Shown one piece after another: positions 43,422-52,573 of a stretch of DNA of 64,000 nt. Position 1 is the stretch's first letter. Every line of letters begins with the position of its first letter. Made by a program: the position numbers and the translations under genes. Origin of the DNA: Sphingobacterium sp. SGR-19 (GTDB taxonomy: Bacteria > Bacteroidota > Bacteroidia > Sphingobacteriales > Sphingobacteriaceae); NCBI RefSeq assembly GCF_011043555.1, contig NZ_JAAKGS010000002.1, positions 558,001 to 622,000 on the forward strand. The letters are read 5' to 3'. The notes beneath the pieces were generated by a model that saw only the letters and a list, made by a program, of their open reading frames with translations, had not been told where the DNA came from and did not search any database.

Positions 43422-45020
43422 ATGAAAAAACAAAGTATATTTCTGATTCTGGTTTTGGTAATGTTAAGTAGCTGCGAAAGTTTTTTGGACAAAAGGGATC
43501 CTACAGCAACCACTTTCGAAGAATTTTTTAATACGGAAGCCGATTTACAGCGTGTCACTTATAGTTCCTATTTGGATTTTTTTACACCAAGAGACAATCG
43601 TAGGATGCTTTTCTATATGAAAGACGGACGTTCAGATGACGCATATGCCCGTGTGGATGGAGATCACCATTTACGTATTGCAAATGGCAATATCAATGCT
43701 AACACCCCAGCTTTTGAGTATTATTATACGTTGCAGTTTAAGCATATCGGACGTATCAATAATTATCTCGCAACAATAGATGCCCCCTATGTGGAGGATG
43801 AGGCAATCCGCCAGAAATATAAAGCTATTCTTGAAGGTTTGCGTGTATGGCATTATTTTGAAGCTACAACACGCTGGGGAAATATCCCTTTCCACCTTGA
43901 ACCGGCAAGCATCGAAGAAGCTAAGCAGGCTCCGGTACCGCAAGCAGAGGTCCTAGATAGACTGTTTGAAATGTCGGATGGTATCATTGATCGTTTACCT
44001 TCAGGGGAATATTCGACCGACAAACATTTTTTGAATAAAGAATCTTTCAAAACGCTCGTAATGCGCTATGCTTTGTACCATGGGCGTTATGAACTAGCGG
44101 CCCGGTTGGCACAGGAGGTTATGGAAAGTGGAAGATATGAGCTTTATCCGAATTATAGAGATTTGTTTCAGTACGCTGGAGCATCGTCAAACAAAGAATT
44201 TATCCAGCATCATAATTTGGAAGCAGTAGGCGCTAATAACACCTGGTCTTTCCGGGATTTGGGACCGCATTTCCGTACAGGAAATGGGCAATCTTACAGT
44301 GTGCCAACGAAAGCGTTGGTGGATGCTTACTGGACCTTGCAAGGGCGTCAGATCGACAATTGTCCATTATATACCAAAGAAGAATATGAGCTGAATCCCA
44401 AATTGAACCGGGATCCGAGATATGAAGCGAGTATCATGGGGCACGGAGATATATTTTACGGAGAAGAGATTGACATCTATACGCCAGGGCAACCCATGTA
44501 TTATCAGAATTTGAGAGCGAGTAAATCGGGGTATTGGTACAGAAAATTAGTGCCCGAAGAAGATGCCTTCCGTAACGGAAATCTTGTTTACGGCCTCTCG
44601 CGCTATGCAGAAGTATTACTAACTTATGCTGAAGCTAAGATCATGCAGGACGATATTGACGAGTTGGCGAAAGATTGTATCAACGAGGTAAGGAGAAGAG
44701 CTGGACTGGATATGAACTATGCTGACGTCACGTTACCGACGTATAGTGCCTATACCCAGCAGCAATGGATTGATCTGATTCGGAACGAACGCCGAGTAGA
44801 ATTCGCAGGAGAAGGTTTACGTTATGATGATATTATTCGTTGGAAGATTGCTGAAGATGTATTAAATAAACCAGCATTAGGACATACACGACTGATAAAT
44901 GGACAACTGCAGAGTTTACACATTGAAAACCGAAGTTTTGCTCCCCACAACTACCTCTGGCCGCACCATGCATTACAATTAAAAATAGAACCGGAATTGG
45001 TACAAAACCCCGGTTATTAA
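43422..45020 (+). CDS. SusD/RagB family nutrient-binding lipoprotein
   Basis: The 532-residue lipoprotein has the signal SIFLILVLVMLSSCES with acylated Cys at about 19. The SusD N-terminal TPR part includes LEGLRVWHYFEATTRWGNIPFH (residues near 140), and the C-terminal RNERRVEFAGEGLRYDDIIRWK near 470 is a strong family marker. It forms the lid of the SusC transporter encoded 19 bp upstream. No surface glycan-binding protein or glycoside hydrolase gene follows, so this is a minimal uptake unit. Confidence 0.95.
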   Translation: MKKQSIFLILVLVMLSSCESFLDKRDPTATTFEEFFNTEADLQRVTYSSYLDFFTPRDNRRMLFYMKDGRSDDAYARVDGDHHLRIANGNINANTPAFEYYYTLQFKHIGRINNYLATIDAPYVEDEAIRQKYKAILEGLRVWHYFEATTRWGNIPFHLEPASIEEAKQAPVPQAEVLDRLFEMSDGIIDRLPSGEYSTDKHFLNKESFKTLVMRYALYHGRYELAARLAQEVMESGRYELYPNYRDLFQYAGASSNKEFIQHHNLEAVGANNTWSFRDLGPHFRTGNGQSYSVPTKALVDAYWTLQGRQIDNCPLYTKEEYELNPKLNRDPRYEASIMGHGDIFYGEEIDIYTPGQPMYYQNLRASKSGYWYRKLVPEEDAFRNGNLVYGLSRYAEVLLTYAEAKIMQDDIDELAKDCINEVRRRAGLDMNYADVTLPTYSAYTQQQWIDLIRNERRVEFAGEGLRYDDIIRWKIAEDVLNKPALGHTRLINGQLQSLHIENRSFAPHNYLWPHHALQLKIEPELVQNPGY

Positions 45021-45033
45021 CGATTTAACGCTG

Positions 45034-45065
45034 AACGGGTGGAAGTTTTTTTCACCCGTTTTTAT
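45034..45065 (+). terminator. Terminator after susD-like gene
   Basis: AACGGGTG (45034-45041) pairs with CACCCGTT (45053-45060), followed by TTTTATG. It closes the SusC/SusD unit. Confidence 0.88.
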
Positions 45066-45115
45066 GTATTTTAAATAAAATATTGTTATTCTGATTTTTT
45101 TGGCTACTTAACCCA

Positions 45116-45123
45116 TACTTTTG
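45116..45123 (+). promoter_or_regulatory. Candidate -7 box of the methyltransferase gene
   Basis: TACTTTTG matches TAnnTTTG and ends 5 bp before the ATG, so the mRNA would be leaderless or nearly so. No clear TTG at the correct distance. Confidence 0.4.
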
Positions 45124-45128
45124 CAAGT

Positions 45129-46313
45129 ATGAACAAAATAACACTGCATAAAGGCAAAGAGAAAGCTGCTTGGCAATTACACCCTTGGATTTTTTCTGGC
45201 GCAATAAAAAACGTAGATGGATCACCTGCAAATGGTGCGATTGTTAAGGTTTTTAATATAGATAAAGAATTTATAGCGTATGGTGTTTACAACGCCCATT
45301 CGCGAGTAGCTGTCCGCCTATTGGAATGGAGCCAGCAGCATCCTGTAGACGATGGATGGTGGCGTAATCGTGTACAACGTGCCATAGAACTGAGAACCCA
45401 TTTGTTAACGGATCAGAACGATACGGTACGGTTGATTTTTGCGGAAGCTGATTTTTTACCAGGGCTTATTGTCGATAAATATGGCGATTTCTTATCGGTA
45501 CAAGTACATTCTTCCGGTATCGAAACCGTAAAGACCATCATTGTCGAAGAGTTGGTAAAGCTTTTACAACCTAAGGGGATTTATGAGCGAAGCGATCTAA
45601 ATGCTCGCCAACATGAAGGATTATCGGACACGAACGGATTGCTGTACGGAGAAATGCCATCCGAATTTGTGGAGGTGATAGAAAATGGTATTCGTTACCA
45701 GATAAACATTGTCGAGGGGCAGAAGTCCGGCTTTTATTGTGATCAACGGGATAATCGCTCACTGACAGCACACTACGTCAAAGATAAACGCGTGTTGGAC
45801 TGCTTCTGCTATTCGGGAGGGTTTACGTTGAATGCTTTCCAGGCAGGTGCGTCTTCCGTTGTTTCGGTGGATAGTTCTGCTTTGGCTATCGAAACACTAC
45901 ATAAAAATATGGCATTAAATGGATTCGATACGACGATACTCACAGCCGTTCAGGCTGATGTCAATAAATACCTTCGCCAATTGAGGGAAGAAGAGGAAAA
46001 GTTTGATGTTATTATTTTAGACCCTCCAAAGTACGCTCCGTCCCGTTCAGCTTTGGATAAGGCAGCGAGGGCATATAAAGATTTGAATAGACGCGCACTG
46101 CTCTTATTAGAAAGTGGAGGACTCTTGGCTACTTTTTCTTGTTCCGGCGCGATGGACATCGATACGTTTAAACAAGTTATTGCCTGGGCTGCGTTGGATG
46201 CCGGGAAGGAAATCCAATTTATTCGACAATTTAATCAACCGGAAGATCATCCAATTCGAGCATCATTTCCAGAAGGCGAATATTTAAAGGGATTGCTGGT
46301 TCGTGTAGTATAG
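45129..46313 (+). CDS. RlmI-like class I SAM-dependent rRNA methyltransferase
   Basis: The 394-residue protein has an N-terminal PUA-type RNA-binding domain (1-75, LHKGKEKAAWQLHPWIFSGAI), a middle EEHEA-like part and a Rossmann methyltransferase domain. The SAM loop is LDCFCYSGGFTLNAFQAGA (about 222-240), the catalytic-site motif VIILDPPKYAPSR (about 295-307). The family modifies cytosine C5 of 23S rRNA. It is a single gene with normal length. Confidence 0.93.
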   Translation: MNKITLHKGKEKAAWQLHPWIFSGAIKNVDGSPANGAIVKVFNIDKEFIAYGVYNAHSRVAVRLLEWSQQHPVDDGWWRNRVQRAIELRTHLLTDQNDTVRLIFAEADFLPGLIVDKYGDFLSVQVHSSGIETVKTIIVEELVKLLQPKGIYERSDLNARQHEGLSDTNGLLYGEMPSEFVEVIENGIRYQINIVEGQKSGFYCDQRDNRSLTAHYVKDKRVLDCFCYSGGFTLNAFQAGASSVVSVDSSALAIETLHKNMALNGFDTTILTAVQADVNKYLRQLREEEEKFDVIILDPPKYAPSRSALDKAARAYKDLNRRALLLLESGGLLATFSCSGAMDIDTFKQVIAWAALDAGKEIQFIRQFNQPEDHPIRASFPEGEYLKGLLVRVV

Positions 46314-46361
46314 GAAGAACGTGTATTTGACAAAAATCTGAAAATGTTCAAAAAGTAAATC

Positions 46362-46392
46362 TTTGATAATAGCCTAATACTTGGTAATTTTG
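46362..46392 (+). promoter_or_regulatory. Promoter of the fatty acid hydroxylase gene
   Basis: TTTG (46362-46365), a 19-bp spacer and TAATTTTG (46385-46392), a full match to the -33/-7 consensus. The implied leader is about 90 nt. Confidence 0.75.
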
Positions 46393-46490
46393 TGTTACTA
46401 TACTGGAAACCTCGTCTGAAGGGATGGACTAAAATGAGATAACAATCATTCCGCCCCCGAAAAGGCATAAGTTCATAAAAATTGTGTATT

Positions 46491-47150
46491 ATGGCAAAGA
46501 AGTTATATGTATCAAACGGAACCGAATCCGTTCGGATGTTTAAGAATAATTTTTTGGAATCCTTGACTAAAATACATTACAGTGTTCCTTTAATATTTTG
46601 GATCCCGGTGATAGGTTATTTTATTTATCAAGCCTACACAAAAGGTGAAATGTCTATGGGAAATATAGCTTTGTATTTTTTTGCTGGTTTGGCTTTTTGG
46701 ACGTTGGCAGAATATATGTTGCACCGTTGGGTATTTCATTATGAACCAACGTCTAATTGGGGTAAGCGTATACACTTTATTTTTCATGGTGTACATCACG
46801 ACTATCCAAAAGATCGGTTGCGTTTAGTCATGCCACTATCAGCTAGTATTCCCCTAGCTGCTATTATTTATTTTATTTTCAGTTTATTTTTACCGGAATT
46901 TGTATTAGCCGCTTTTTTTGCTGGATTTCTTTTAGGGTACCTTATTTATGACGAATGTCACTACGCCATGCATCATGCTAATTTTAAATCGGGGTTGTTC
47001 AAGAAAATAAAAGATCACCATATGCTCCATCACTATTCTGATCCGGAGCGTGGATTCGGGGTCAGTTCCGCAATATGGGATGTTATATTCGATTCTGGTT
47101 TCAAGAAAAAGAAGAAGAAAAACACTATAAATGAAAAAGAAGCTGACTAG
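46491..47150 (+). CDS. Fatty acid hydroxylase / sterol desaturase superfamily membrane protein
   Basis: The 219-residue protein from the ATG at 46491 has about four membrane segments and the di-iron histidine boxes of the superfamily: HRWVFH, HFIFHGVHHDYP, HYAMHH and HHMLHHY. The size and box spacing suit fatty acid 2-hydroxylases that act on sphingolipid or lipid acyl chains, which sphingobacteria make. The precise substrate is open. A TTG three codons earlier is possible. Its stop codon lies at the centre of a 44-bp perfect palindrome. Confidence 0.85.
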   Translation: MAKKLYVSNGTESVRMFKNNFLESLTKIHYSVPLIFWIPVIGYFIYQAYTKGEMSMGNIALYFFAGLAFWTLAEYMLHRWVFHYEPTSNWGKRIHFIFHGVHHDYPKDRLRLVMPLSASIPLAAIIYFIFSLFLPEFVLAAFFAGFLLGYLIYDECHYAMHHANFKSGLFKKIKDHHMLHHYSDPERGFGVSSAIWDVIFDSGFKKKKKKNTINEKEAD

Positions 47151-47170
47151 TCAGCTTCTTTTTCATTTAT
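47127..47170. terminator. 44-bp perfect palindrome, bidirectional terminator
   Basis: Each base from 47127 to 47148 is complementary to its mirror position in 47149-47170. The core AAAAAGAAGCTGA/TCAGCTTCTTTTT gives a terminator for both convergent genes. The TAG stop of the hydroxylase gene (47148-47150) is in the loop, and the fabH stop begins 1 bp beyond the right end. Confidence 0.88.
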
Positions 47171-47171
47171 T

Positions 47172-48218
47172 TTACCACCGTATCAATGCAGACCCCCAAG
47201 TAAATCCGGCACCAAAGGCAGCTAAGCAGATCAAATCACCGTCCTTGATTTTTCCCTCTTCCCACGCTTCGCATAATGCAATAGGAACAGAAGCTGCAGT
47301 CGTATTACCATATTTTTGAATATTGTTAAAAACCTGATCGTCACCCAATCCCAACGTCTTCTGCACAAATTGTGCAATTCGGAGGTTGGCTTGATGAGGG
47401 ATAAGTAAATCAATGTTGGTCGATTGGAGATTATTTTTTGCCAATGCTTCTTGTATAACTTCCGGAAATTTAACAACGGCTTTTTTGAATACTGCTTGTC
47501 CATCCATATATGGAAATGCAGAGCCATCTTCTAACATTTCTTTTGTAAATAACATACCTCCAAGTTCGTGCTCAGGCCAATCTGGCCGTTTGTCCAACCA
47601 TATTCCTCCGGACGTTCCAGGATAATACATGGCGAGCTTTTCAGCTTCAGCACCATCCGAGTGTAAATGGGTGCTGAGGATACCTTTTCCGACTTCGGTA
47701 GTCGGTTGCATCACGACGGCTCCGGCACCATCGCCAAAGATAACCGAAACGGCACGTCCGCGGGTGGAATAATCCAAGGCAAAAGAATGCTTTTCAGAAC
47801 CAACAACCAGGATATTCTTGTACATACCGGTTTTGACGAACTGATCAGCAATAGAAAGCGCGTATACGAAACCCGAGCATTGATTTCTAATATCAAGTGC
47901 ACCGATCTCTCCCATACCCATTTCACGTTGTAGTAACACCCCACAACCCGGAAAATAATAATCGGGAGATAGCGTTGCAAATATGATAAAGTCAATGTCT
48001 TCTACTGTTGTATTCGCCCGTTCGATCGCAATTCTAGCTGCTTCGATACCCATTGTCGTAGTCGTTTCTCCTATACGGTCGGCGTAGCGTCGCTCCTTGA
48101 TGCCCGTCCGCTCTTGGATCCATTCATCACCGGTATCCATAAACCGGGTAAGATCGTCGTTTGTGTATACATTTTTTGGCACGTAATATCCTATGCCGGC
48201 AATTTTCGATTGAAACAT
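47172..48218 (-). CDS. 3-oxoacyl-ACP synthase III (FabH-type)
   Basis: The 348-residue thiolase-fold enzyme condenses an acyl-CoA with malonyl-ACP. It shows DEWIQERTGIKERRYA (31-46), the catalytic cysteine in RNQCSGFVYAL (C114), the histidine in PHQANLRI (about 270) and the asparagine in YGNTTAASVP (about 300). Length is slightly above FabH of E. coli. It stands alone, without plsX or other fab genes, so it may be a second ketosynthase for a special lipid instead of the primary FabH. It converges with a fatty acid hydroxylase gene. Confidence 0.9.
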   Translation of the reverse strand: MFQSKIAGIGYYVPKNVYTNDDLTRFMDTGDEWIQERTGIKERRYADRIGETTTTMGIEAARIAIERANTTVEDIDFIIFATLSPDYYFPGCGVLLQREMGMGEIGALDIRNQCSGFVYALSIADQFVKTGMYKNILVVGSEKHSFALDYSTRGRAVSVIFGDGAGAVVMQPTTEVGKGILSTHLHSDGAEAEKLAMYYPGTSGGIWLDKRPDWPEHELGGMLFTKEMLEDGSAFPYMDGQAVFKKAVVKFPEVIQEALAKNNLQSTNIDLLIPHQANLRIAQFVQKTLGLGDDQVFNNIQKYGNTTAASVPIALCEAWEEGKIKDGDLICLAAFGAGFTWGSALIRW

Positions 48219-48442
48219 CTTACTTCCTTTCCTGATGATTAGTGTGTAAATCTACAAATTTTAAGTATTTAAATAATTAAGCAAGTTTCGCACTTCTAAC
48301 ATATTTATTCTTTACTATAACGTTGGAATATTAAATATAAACGTTAATATTTGTTTAGCGTACTACTTTTTAAGCGCGGGGCATGCGTTCTAGGTGATAA
48401 ACAATTCTTTCATAACTTTAAAATATTAATTATTTTTGCGGT

Positions 48443-48724
48443 ATGAGTGTAGAAACAGAACAAGAAGCGTTTACGCTTGAAGAGATATTAGCTACTGTCC
48501 AGTCTTCAAACCGTCTGATTCTATGGAACGATGAGACTAATACTTTCGACCATGTCATTGATTGCCTAATGAAGCATTTGCAATATTCGGAAGCCCAAGC
48601 CGAACAAATTGCGTGGAAGGTACATACGGAAGGTAAGTGTGCCGTGCTCGAGGGCTCTTTAACAGAGATGGAAGTGTACCGAAAGATTTTAAAATCCGAA
48701 GGATTAACAGTTTCCGTAGAATAA
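48443..48724 (+). CDS. clpS: ATP-dependent Clp protease adaptor ClpS
   Basis: ClpS hands N-degron substrates to ClpAP-type proteases. The 93-residue protein has the core motif LILWNDETNTFDHVIDCLMKHL (about 24-45, with the NDxxNTFxHV pattern that binds the N-end rule residue) and KVHTEGKCAVLEG near 63. Length is normal. A TATTTTTG -7-like box lies a few bases before the start. Confidence 0.93.
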   Translation: MSVETEQEAFTLEEILATVQSSNRLILWNDETNTFDHVIDCLMKHLQYSEAQAEQIAWKVHTEGKCAVLEGSLTEMEVYRKILKSEGLTVSVE

Positions 48725-49160
48725 TTCTTTTCTTTTTTCTTAACAAAAAAAGAAACAAAAAAGTCAAGACTTGTCTGTTTTTGCTATCTTTATTTGCCTA
48801 TTCCTAAACAGCATGAAACTCGCTCCGCTCAGACAATATGCTGTTTTTAACGGAATAGTCTTCTTAAAGGTGGCCGCAAAAAAAGACGAGGTCGATTTAA
48901 CCCATATGCCAACATTCAATTATCATCGCGTCCGTTTATACCATTGTAGGATCCTCTCCTTAACATAAAAGGTCGCATGAAAAGCTTTGGCGACTGTAGG
49001 AAGCCTCTTCCTGCATTATCCCTAATGCCAAAGGTTTTAAGCGACGAGTTTTGCTTCACTTTTGCGGTCAAAAGTGGAAAAACCACATCGTAATAATGCA
49101 GTTACGATAGAACGATAGCAGCTTTTATTTTGTTTTTTTGTAGAAAGGACGTTTTTTTAC
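48725..49160. repeat. 436-bp intergenic region with nested hairpins, probable interspersed repeat
   Basis: There is no credible gene here. Visible structure: AAACAGCAT (from 48807) with ATGCTGTTT; CTTTGGC (48985-48991) with GCCAAAG (49027-49033), enclosing AGGAAG/CTTCCT (48998-49012); and CACTTTTG (49057-49064) with CAAAAGTG (49069-49076). From memory, stretches of this kind (T-rich start, then GAAACTCGCTCCGCTC) recur between genes in Bacteroidota genomes; this was not checked. Confidence 0.45.
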
Positions 49161-51659
49161 ATGATATCTACTAGAAACTTGAAGCTGATCTTCTTTATTA
49201 TTTTTTGCCCTCTATTTCTTTTTGCACAACAAGGGAAGATAGAAGCCATCGTTGTAGACGAGGAAACCAATGAACCGATTATTGGTGCTAGCGCTTCCCT
49301 TCTTCAGCAATCCAATCAAAGCTATGTTCAAGGCGCGCAAAGCGACATAGAAGGAAGACTAGTTTTTTCTGATGTAGATTTTGGAACATATACGATTCGT
49401 GTTACCTATGTTGGAAAAGAAAATGTGCTTATTGAAAATGTACGCGTGGCAAATCAACAACCTGTAAAGTTGGCAAGGGTATCCATGATGGATGATGGCA
49501 AGTTGATCGAGGAAGTAGTTGTCGAAGGGAGGACACCAGAAATGCGTTTGGGAATTGACAAAAAGGTGTTTGATGTTTCCCAAAGTTTGGTCAGTGTAGG
49601 TGGTTCTGCCAGTGATTTGTTGCAGAATGTGCCCACGCTTGACGTCGATGCCGATGGGAATGTTTCTCTCCGAGGTTCCAACAGCGTGAAGATTTTGATT
49701 GATGGAAGAGAGTCCGCGATGGCCGGTTCCGATATCAATGCGTTGCTACAATCCTTGCCTGCCAATAGTATAGAAAAGGTTGAACTTATTACAAACCCGT
49801 CTGCCAAATATGATGCGGAGGGCCAATCGGGTATCATTAATATTATATTAAAAAAGAACGTGAGAACCGGGCTGAATGGTAGTGCGACTGCATCGGGTGG
49901 TTCTTATGATAACTACAGTGCTGGAGTGGACTTGAATTACCGAGATCGCAAATTTAATTTCTTTGGCGGATATAACTATGCGAATAGGGTTCGTCCCGGT
50001 GATGATTTTAATGATAATACTGAGCTGATAGACGGTATTATACAAGAAAATAGTGCACGTACGATTAGTACGAGTGAAAATAACCGGAAAGGTAAGAACC
50101 ATACTTTTCGGTTGGGTACGGATTGGTACGCCGCACCGAAAACTACCTTTAGCTTGGGAGCGAATGTCAGCGTTCGCGATAATGATAGACGTTCGGATAT
50201 CCATTATCGTTATTTTAATGTTCCGGATTTAGGCGACCGTTCTTCTCGAATTTCACAGCAATACGAAGAAGATTTAGGCGTGGATATGACCTTTGATTTT
50301 AAGCAGGAACTCAACAGGGAGGGCGAGGAAATCACAGCTAACGTTACGTATGGGGATGATACGGAAGATGGAACAAACGATTTTCATCAAACCTATGCCA
50401 ATGGTCGTGCTGATTTCCAACGTCAGAATGTAACGAGTGAGGCTGGTAAGAATTGGAATTTTCAAGTAGATTATGTCTTGCCGTTCGCGGACGACCATAA
50501 ATTTGAAGCAGGTTACCGTACTATGGTGCGCAATAGTGAAGATTCCCAATGGTCGAAAGTATTGGATACTTTGACAGGTGAATTTATGCCGGATTATAGT
50601 GTAAGCAACGATTTTGACCTGACGAATAGTGTGCATGCGTTATATGCAAATTATCAACGTAAACTGACAAAGAGATTAGGTATACAAGTAGGGCTACGTG
50701 GAGAGCAAACCTATTTAAGGTCTACTTACTATAATTTAGATCCGGAAGCACCCGAAGGTGAAAAAAGAAATGACGGAAATCAAGATTTCTTTCGTCTTTA
50801 CCCTAGTGCTTTTTTGTCGTATGAAGTGGGCGATTCCGGTGACAAAGTACAGCTTTCTTATACACGCCGAGTGCAACGCCCACGAGGGTGGCAAGTGAAC
50901 CCCTTCGTCAACGTAAATGATGAAATCAATTATCGACAAGGTAATCCAAACTTATTGCCCGAAGATATACATTCCTTCGAATTAAGCTTTGCGAAATTTT
51001 ATGATAAGTGGAACTTTATTAGTTCCGCATATTATCGTCGCTCAAGTGATATGATGAGTCCGTTTTTGAGAGATCCAGAGGAAATAGCAGATATTGTCGG
51101 CGATAGAAGTAACGTGACCTATAGCCGTTGGGAAAACGTTTCGAAACAAGATGCGATGGGGCTGGAGTTGATATCAAAAGTAAACATGCTGCAATGGTGG
51201 GACGCAACGGCGAATGTGAACCTGTTTTATGACAAAACGATGCCCTATGCACAATTTAATACGGGTGAAGTGGAGAACTTTAGCTGGAACGGAAATATTA
51301 ATACCAACGTAAAATTTACTAAATCTACTACCTTGCAGGCCCGTGGTTTCTACCGCGCTCCCCGGAAATGGGTGCAAGGTAGGATGAAATCCATGGCTGG
51401 TTTAGATGTTGCTATACGTCAGGATGTGTTGGCCGGTAAGGGGAGCGTGATGTTTAATGTGCGTGATGTATTCAACAGCCAACGGTTCCGTATGGAAAAT
51501 AACTTGCCTACCCAGTTCAACCAAAGGGAAAGCCGATGGATGCGACGCATGTTCTCGTTATCCTTCACGTACCGTTTCGGTATTCAGGATTTGAATAAGA
51601 AAAGGGAGGATCGTGAAGGAGACAATGGGATGGACGAAGGTATGGAAGGGGGCTTTTAA
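49161..51659 (+). CDS. TonB-dependent receptor, outer-membrane beta-barrel (OMP_b-brl_3-like)
   Basis: The 832-residue protein has a signal peptide ending LFAQQ, a CarboxypepD-reg-like domain (about 25-110, VDEETNEPIIGASASLLQ), a plug (about 120-235, VSLRGSNSVKILIDGRESAM and SGIINIILKKN) and a barrel. It lacks a SusD partner gene and an STN domain. Such proteins import unknown ligands. The end is unusual: after the last strand (LSFTYRFG) it continues with a charged tail rich in Asp, Glu, Gly and Met. Confidence 0.88.
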   Translation: MISTRNLKLIFFIIFCPLFLFAQQGKIEAIVVDEETNEPIIGASASLLQQSNQSYVQGAQSDIEGRLVFSDVDFGTYTIRVTYVGKENVLIENVRVANQQPVKLARVSMMDDGKLIEEVVVEGRTPEMRLGIDKKVFDVSQSLVSVGGSASDLLQNVPTLDVDADGNVSLRGSNSVKILIDGRESAMAGSDINALLQSLPANSIEKVELITNPSAKYDAEGQSGIINIILKKNVRTGLNGSATASGGSYDNYSAGVDLNYRDRKFNFFGGYNYANRVRPGDDFNDNTELIDGIIQENSARTISTSENNRKGKNHTFRLGTDWYAAPKTTFSLGANVSVRDNDRRSDIHYRYFNVPDLGDRSSRISQQYEEDLGVDMTFDFKQELNREGEEITANVTYGDDTEDGTNDFHQTYANGRADFQRQNVTSEAGKNWNFQVDYVLPFADDHKFEAGYRTMVRNSEDSQWSKVLDTLTGEFMPDYSVSNDFDLTNSVHALYANYQRKLTKRLGIQVGLRGEQTYLRSTYYNLDPEAPEGEKRNDGNQDFFRLYPSAFLSYEVGDSGDKVQLSYTRRVQRPRGWQVNPFVNVNDEINYRQGNPNLLPEDIHSFELSFAKFYDKWNFISSAYYRRSSDMMSPFLRDPEEIADIVGDRSNVTYSRWENVSKQDAMGLELISKVNMLQWWDATANVNLFYDKTMPYAQFNTGEVENFSWNGNINTNVKFTKSTTLQARGFYRAPRKWVQGRMKSMAGLDVAIRQDVLAGKGSVMFNVRDVFNSQRFRMENNLPTQFNQRESRWMRRMFSLSFTYRFGIQDLNKKREDREGDNGMDEGMEGGF

Positions 51660-51710
51660 AAATTCATATATTTTTCTACCTTTAGCGAACAACTAAAAGA
51701 TGTGTTTAAT

Positions 51711-52526
51711 ATGAAGAAAAGATTTATGTATATGGTAGGAGTGGTTGTGGCAATGTCCACCACTATTTGCCAGGCACAAAATGCCACGGCTGTTGGTAAA
51801 AATGTTCCGCCTCATGAGCTGAATCACCTCCCTAAAGTTGATATTAGCAAACTTCAGAAAAATGCGGATGGGACGTATGTATTATTTAACGGCACATCGT
51901 TGGAAGGTTGGCGAGGATACAACAAAGAGAAGGTTCCCGCAAAATGGAGAATTGAAGACGGTACGTTGAAATTTTCTAGCAAAGGATCAGGGTTGACCAA
52001 AGAGGATGGTGGAGATATTATCTTTGCACATGATTTTCAAAATTTTGAACTGGAATTTGAATGGAAAATTTCCCATGCCGGTAATTCTGGTGTGTTTTTC
52101 TTGGCAAAAGAAGTAAAAGGGCAGCCGATCTACATATCGAGCCCAGAGTATCAATTGTTGGATAACGAGAATCATCCCGACGCTAAACAAGGGGTCGATG
52201 GCAATCGAAAATCAGGCTCTCTTTACGATATGATACCTGCAAAACCTCAAAATGGTAAGCCGGCAGGAGAATGGAATAAAGCGAAGATTGTTGTCAATAA
52301 TGGGAAGGTAACTCACTATCAAAATGGTGAAAAGGTGGTGGAATATTCCATATGGACACCAGAATGGACAGCGTTATTACAAGCGAGTAAGTTTAGTCAA
52401 GAAAAGTGGCCGTTGGCATTCGAATTGTTGAATAATGTCGGTGGAGAATCTAAGTCGGGTGTTATCGGGTTCCAGGATCATGGCGATGATGTCTGGTTGA
52501 AGAATATTACCGTAAAGGTGTTGTAA
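51711..52526 (+). CDS. DUF1080 (3-keto-disaccharide hydrolase fold) secreted protein
   Basis: The 271-residue exported protein has a signal peptide ending CQAQN and a concanavalin-like DUF1080 domain: YVLFNGTSLEGWRGYN, ELEFEWKISHAGNSGVFF, EYQLLDNENHPDA and GVIGFQDHGDDVWLKNI are the standard signatures in order. Some members hydrolyse 3-keto sugars. It follows the TonB-linked barrel gene at about 50 bp, so uptake and hydrolysis of one sugar is possible. A GTG three codons upstream is an alternative start. Confidence 0.92.
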   Translation: MKKRFMYMVGVVVAMSTTICQAQNATAVGKNVPPHELNHLPKVDISKLQKNADGTYVLFNGTSLEGWRGYNKEKVPAKWRIEDGTLKFSSKGSGLTKEDGGDIIFAHDFQNFELEFEWKISHAGNSGVFFLAKEVKGQPIYISSPEYQLLDNENHPDAKQGVDGNRKSGSLYDMIPAKPQNGKPAGEWNKAKIVVNNGKVTHYQNGEKVVEYSIWTPEWTALLQASKFSQEKWPLAFELLNNVGGESKSGVIGFQDHGDDVWLKNITVKVL

Positions 52527-52530
52527 AATT

Positions 52531-52573
52531 TTTTAAAGTTAAAGACGCCGGCATGGCGTCTTTAACTTTAAAA
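52531..52573. terminator. 19-bp perfect stem, bidirectional terminator
   Basis: TTTTAAAGTTAAAGACGCC (52531-52549) pairs perfectly with 52555-52573 around a 5-nt loop, with A and T tracts on the flanks. The stop codon of the convergent HAD gene lies inside the right arm. Confidence 0.92.
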
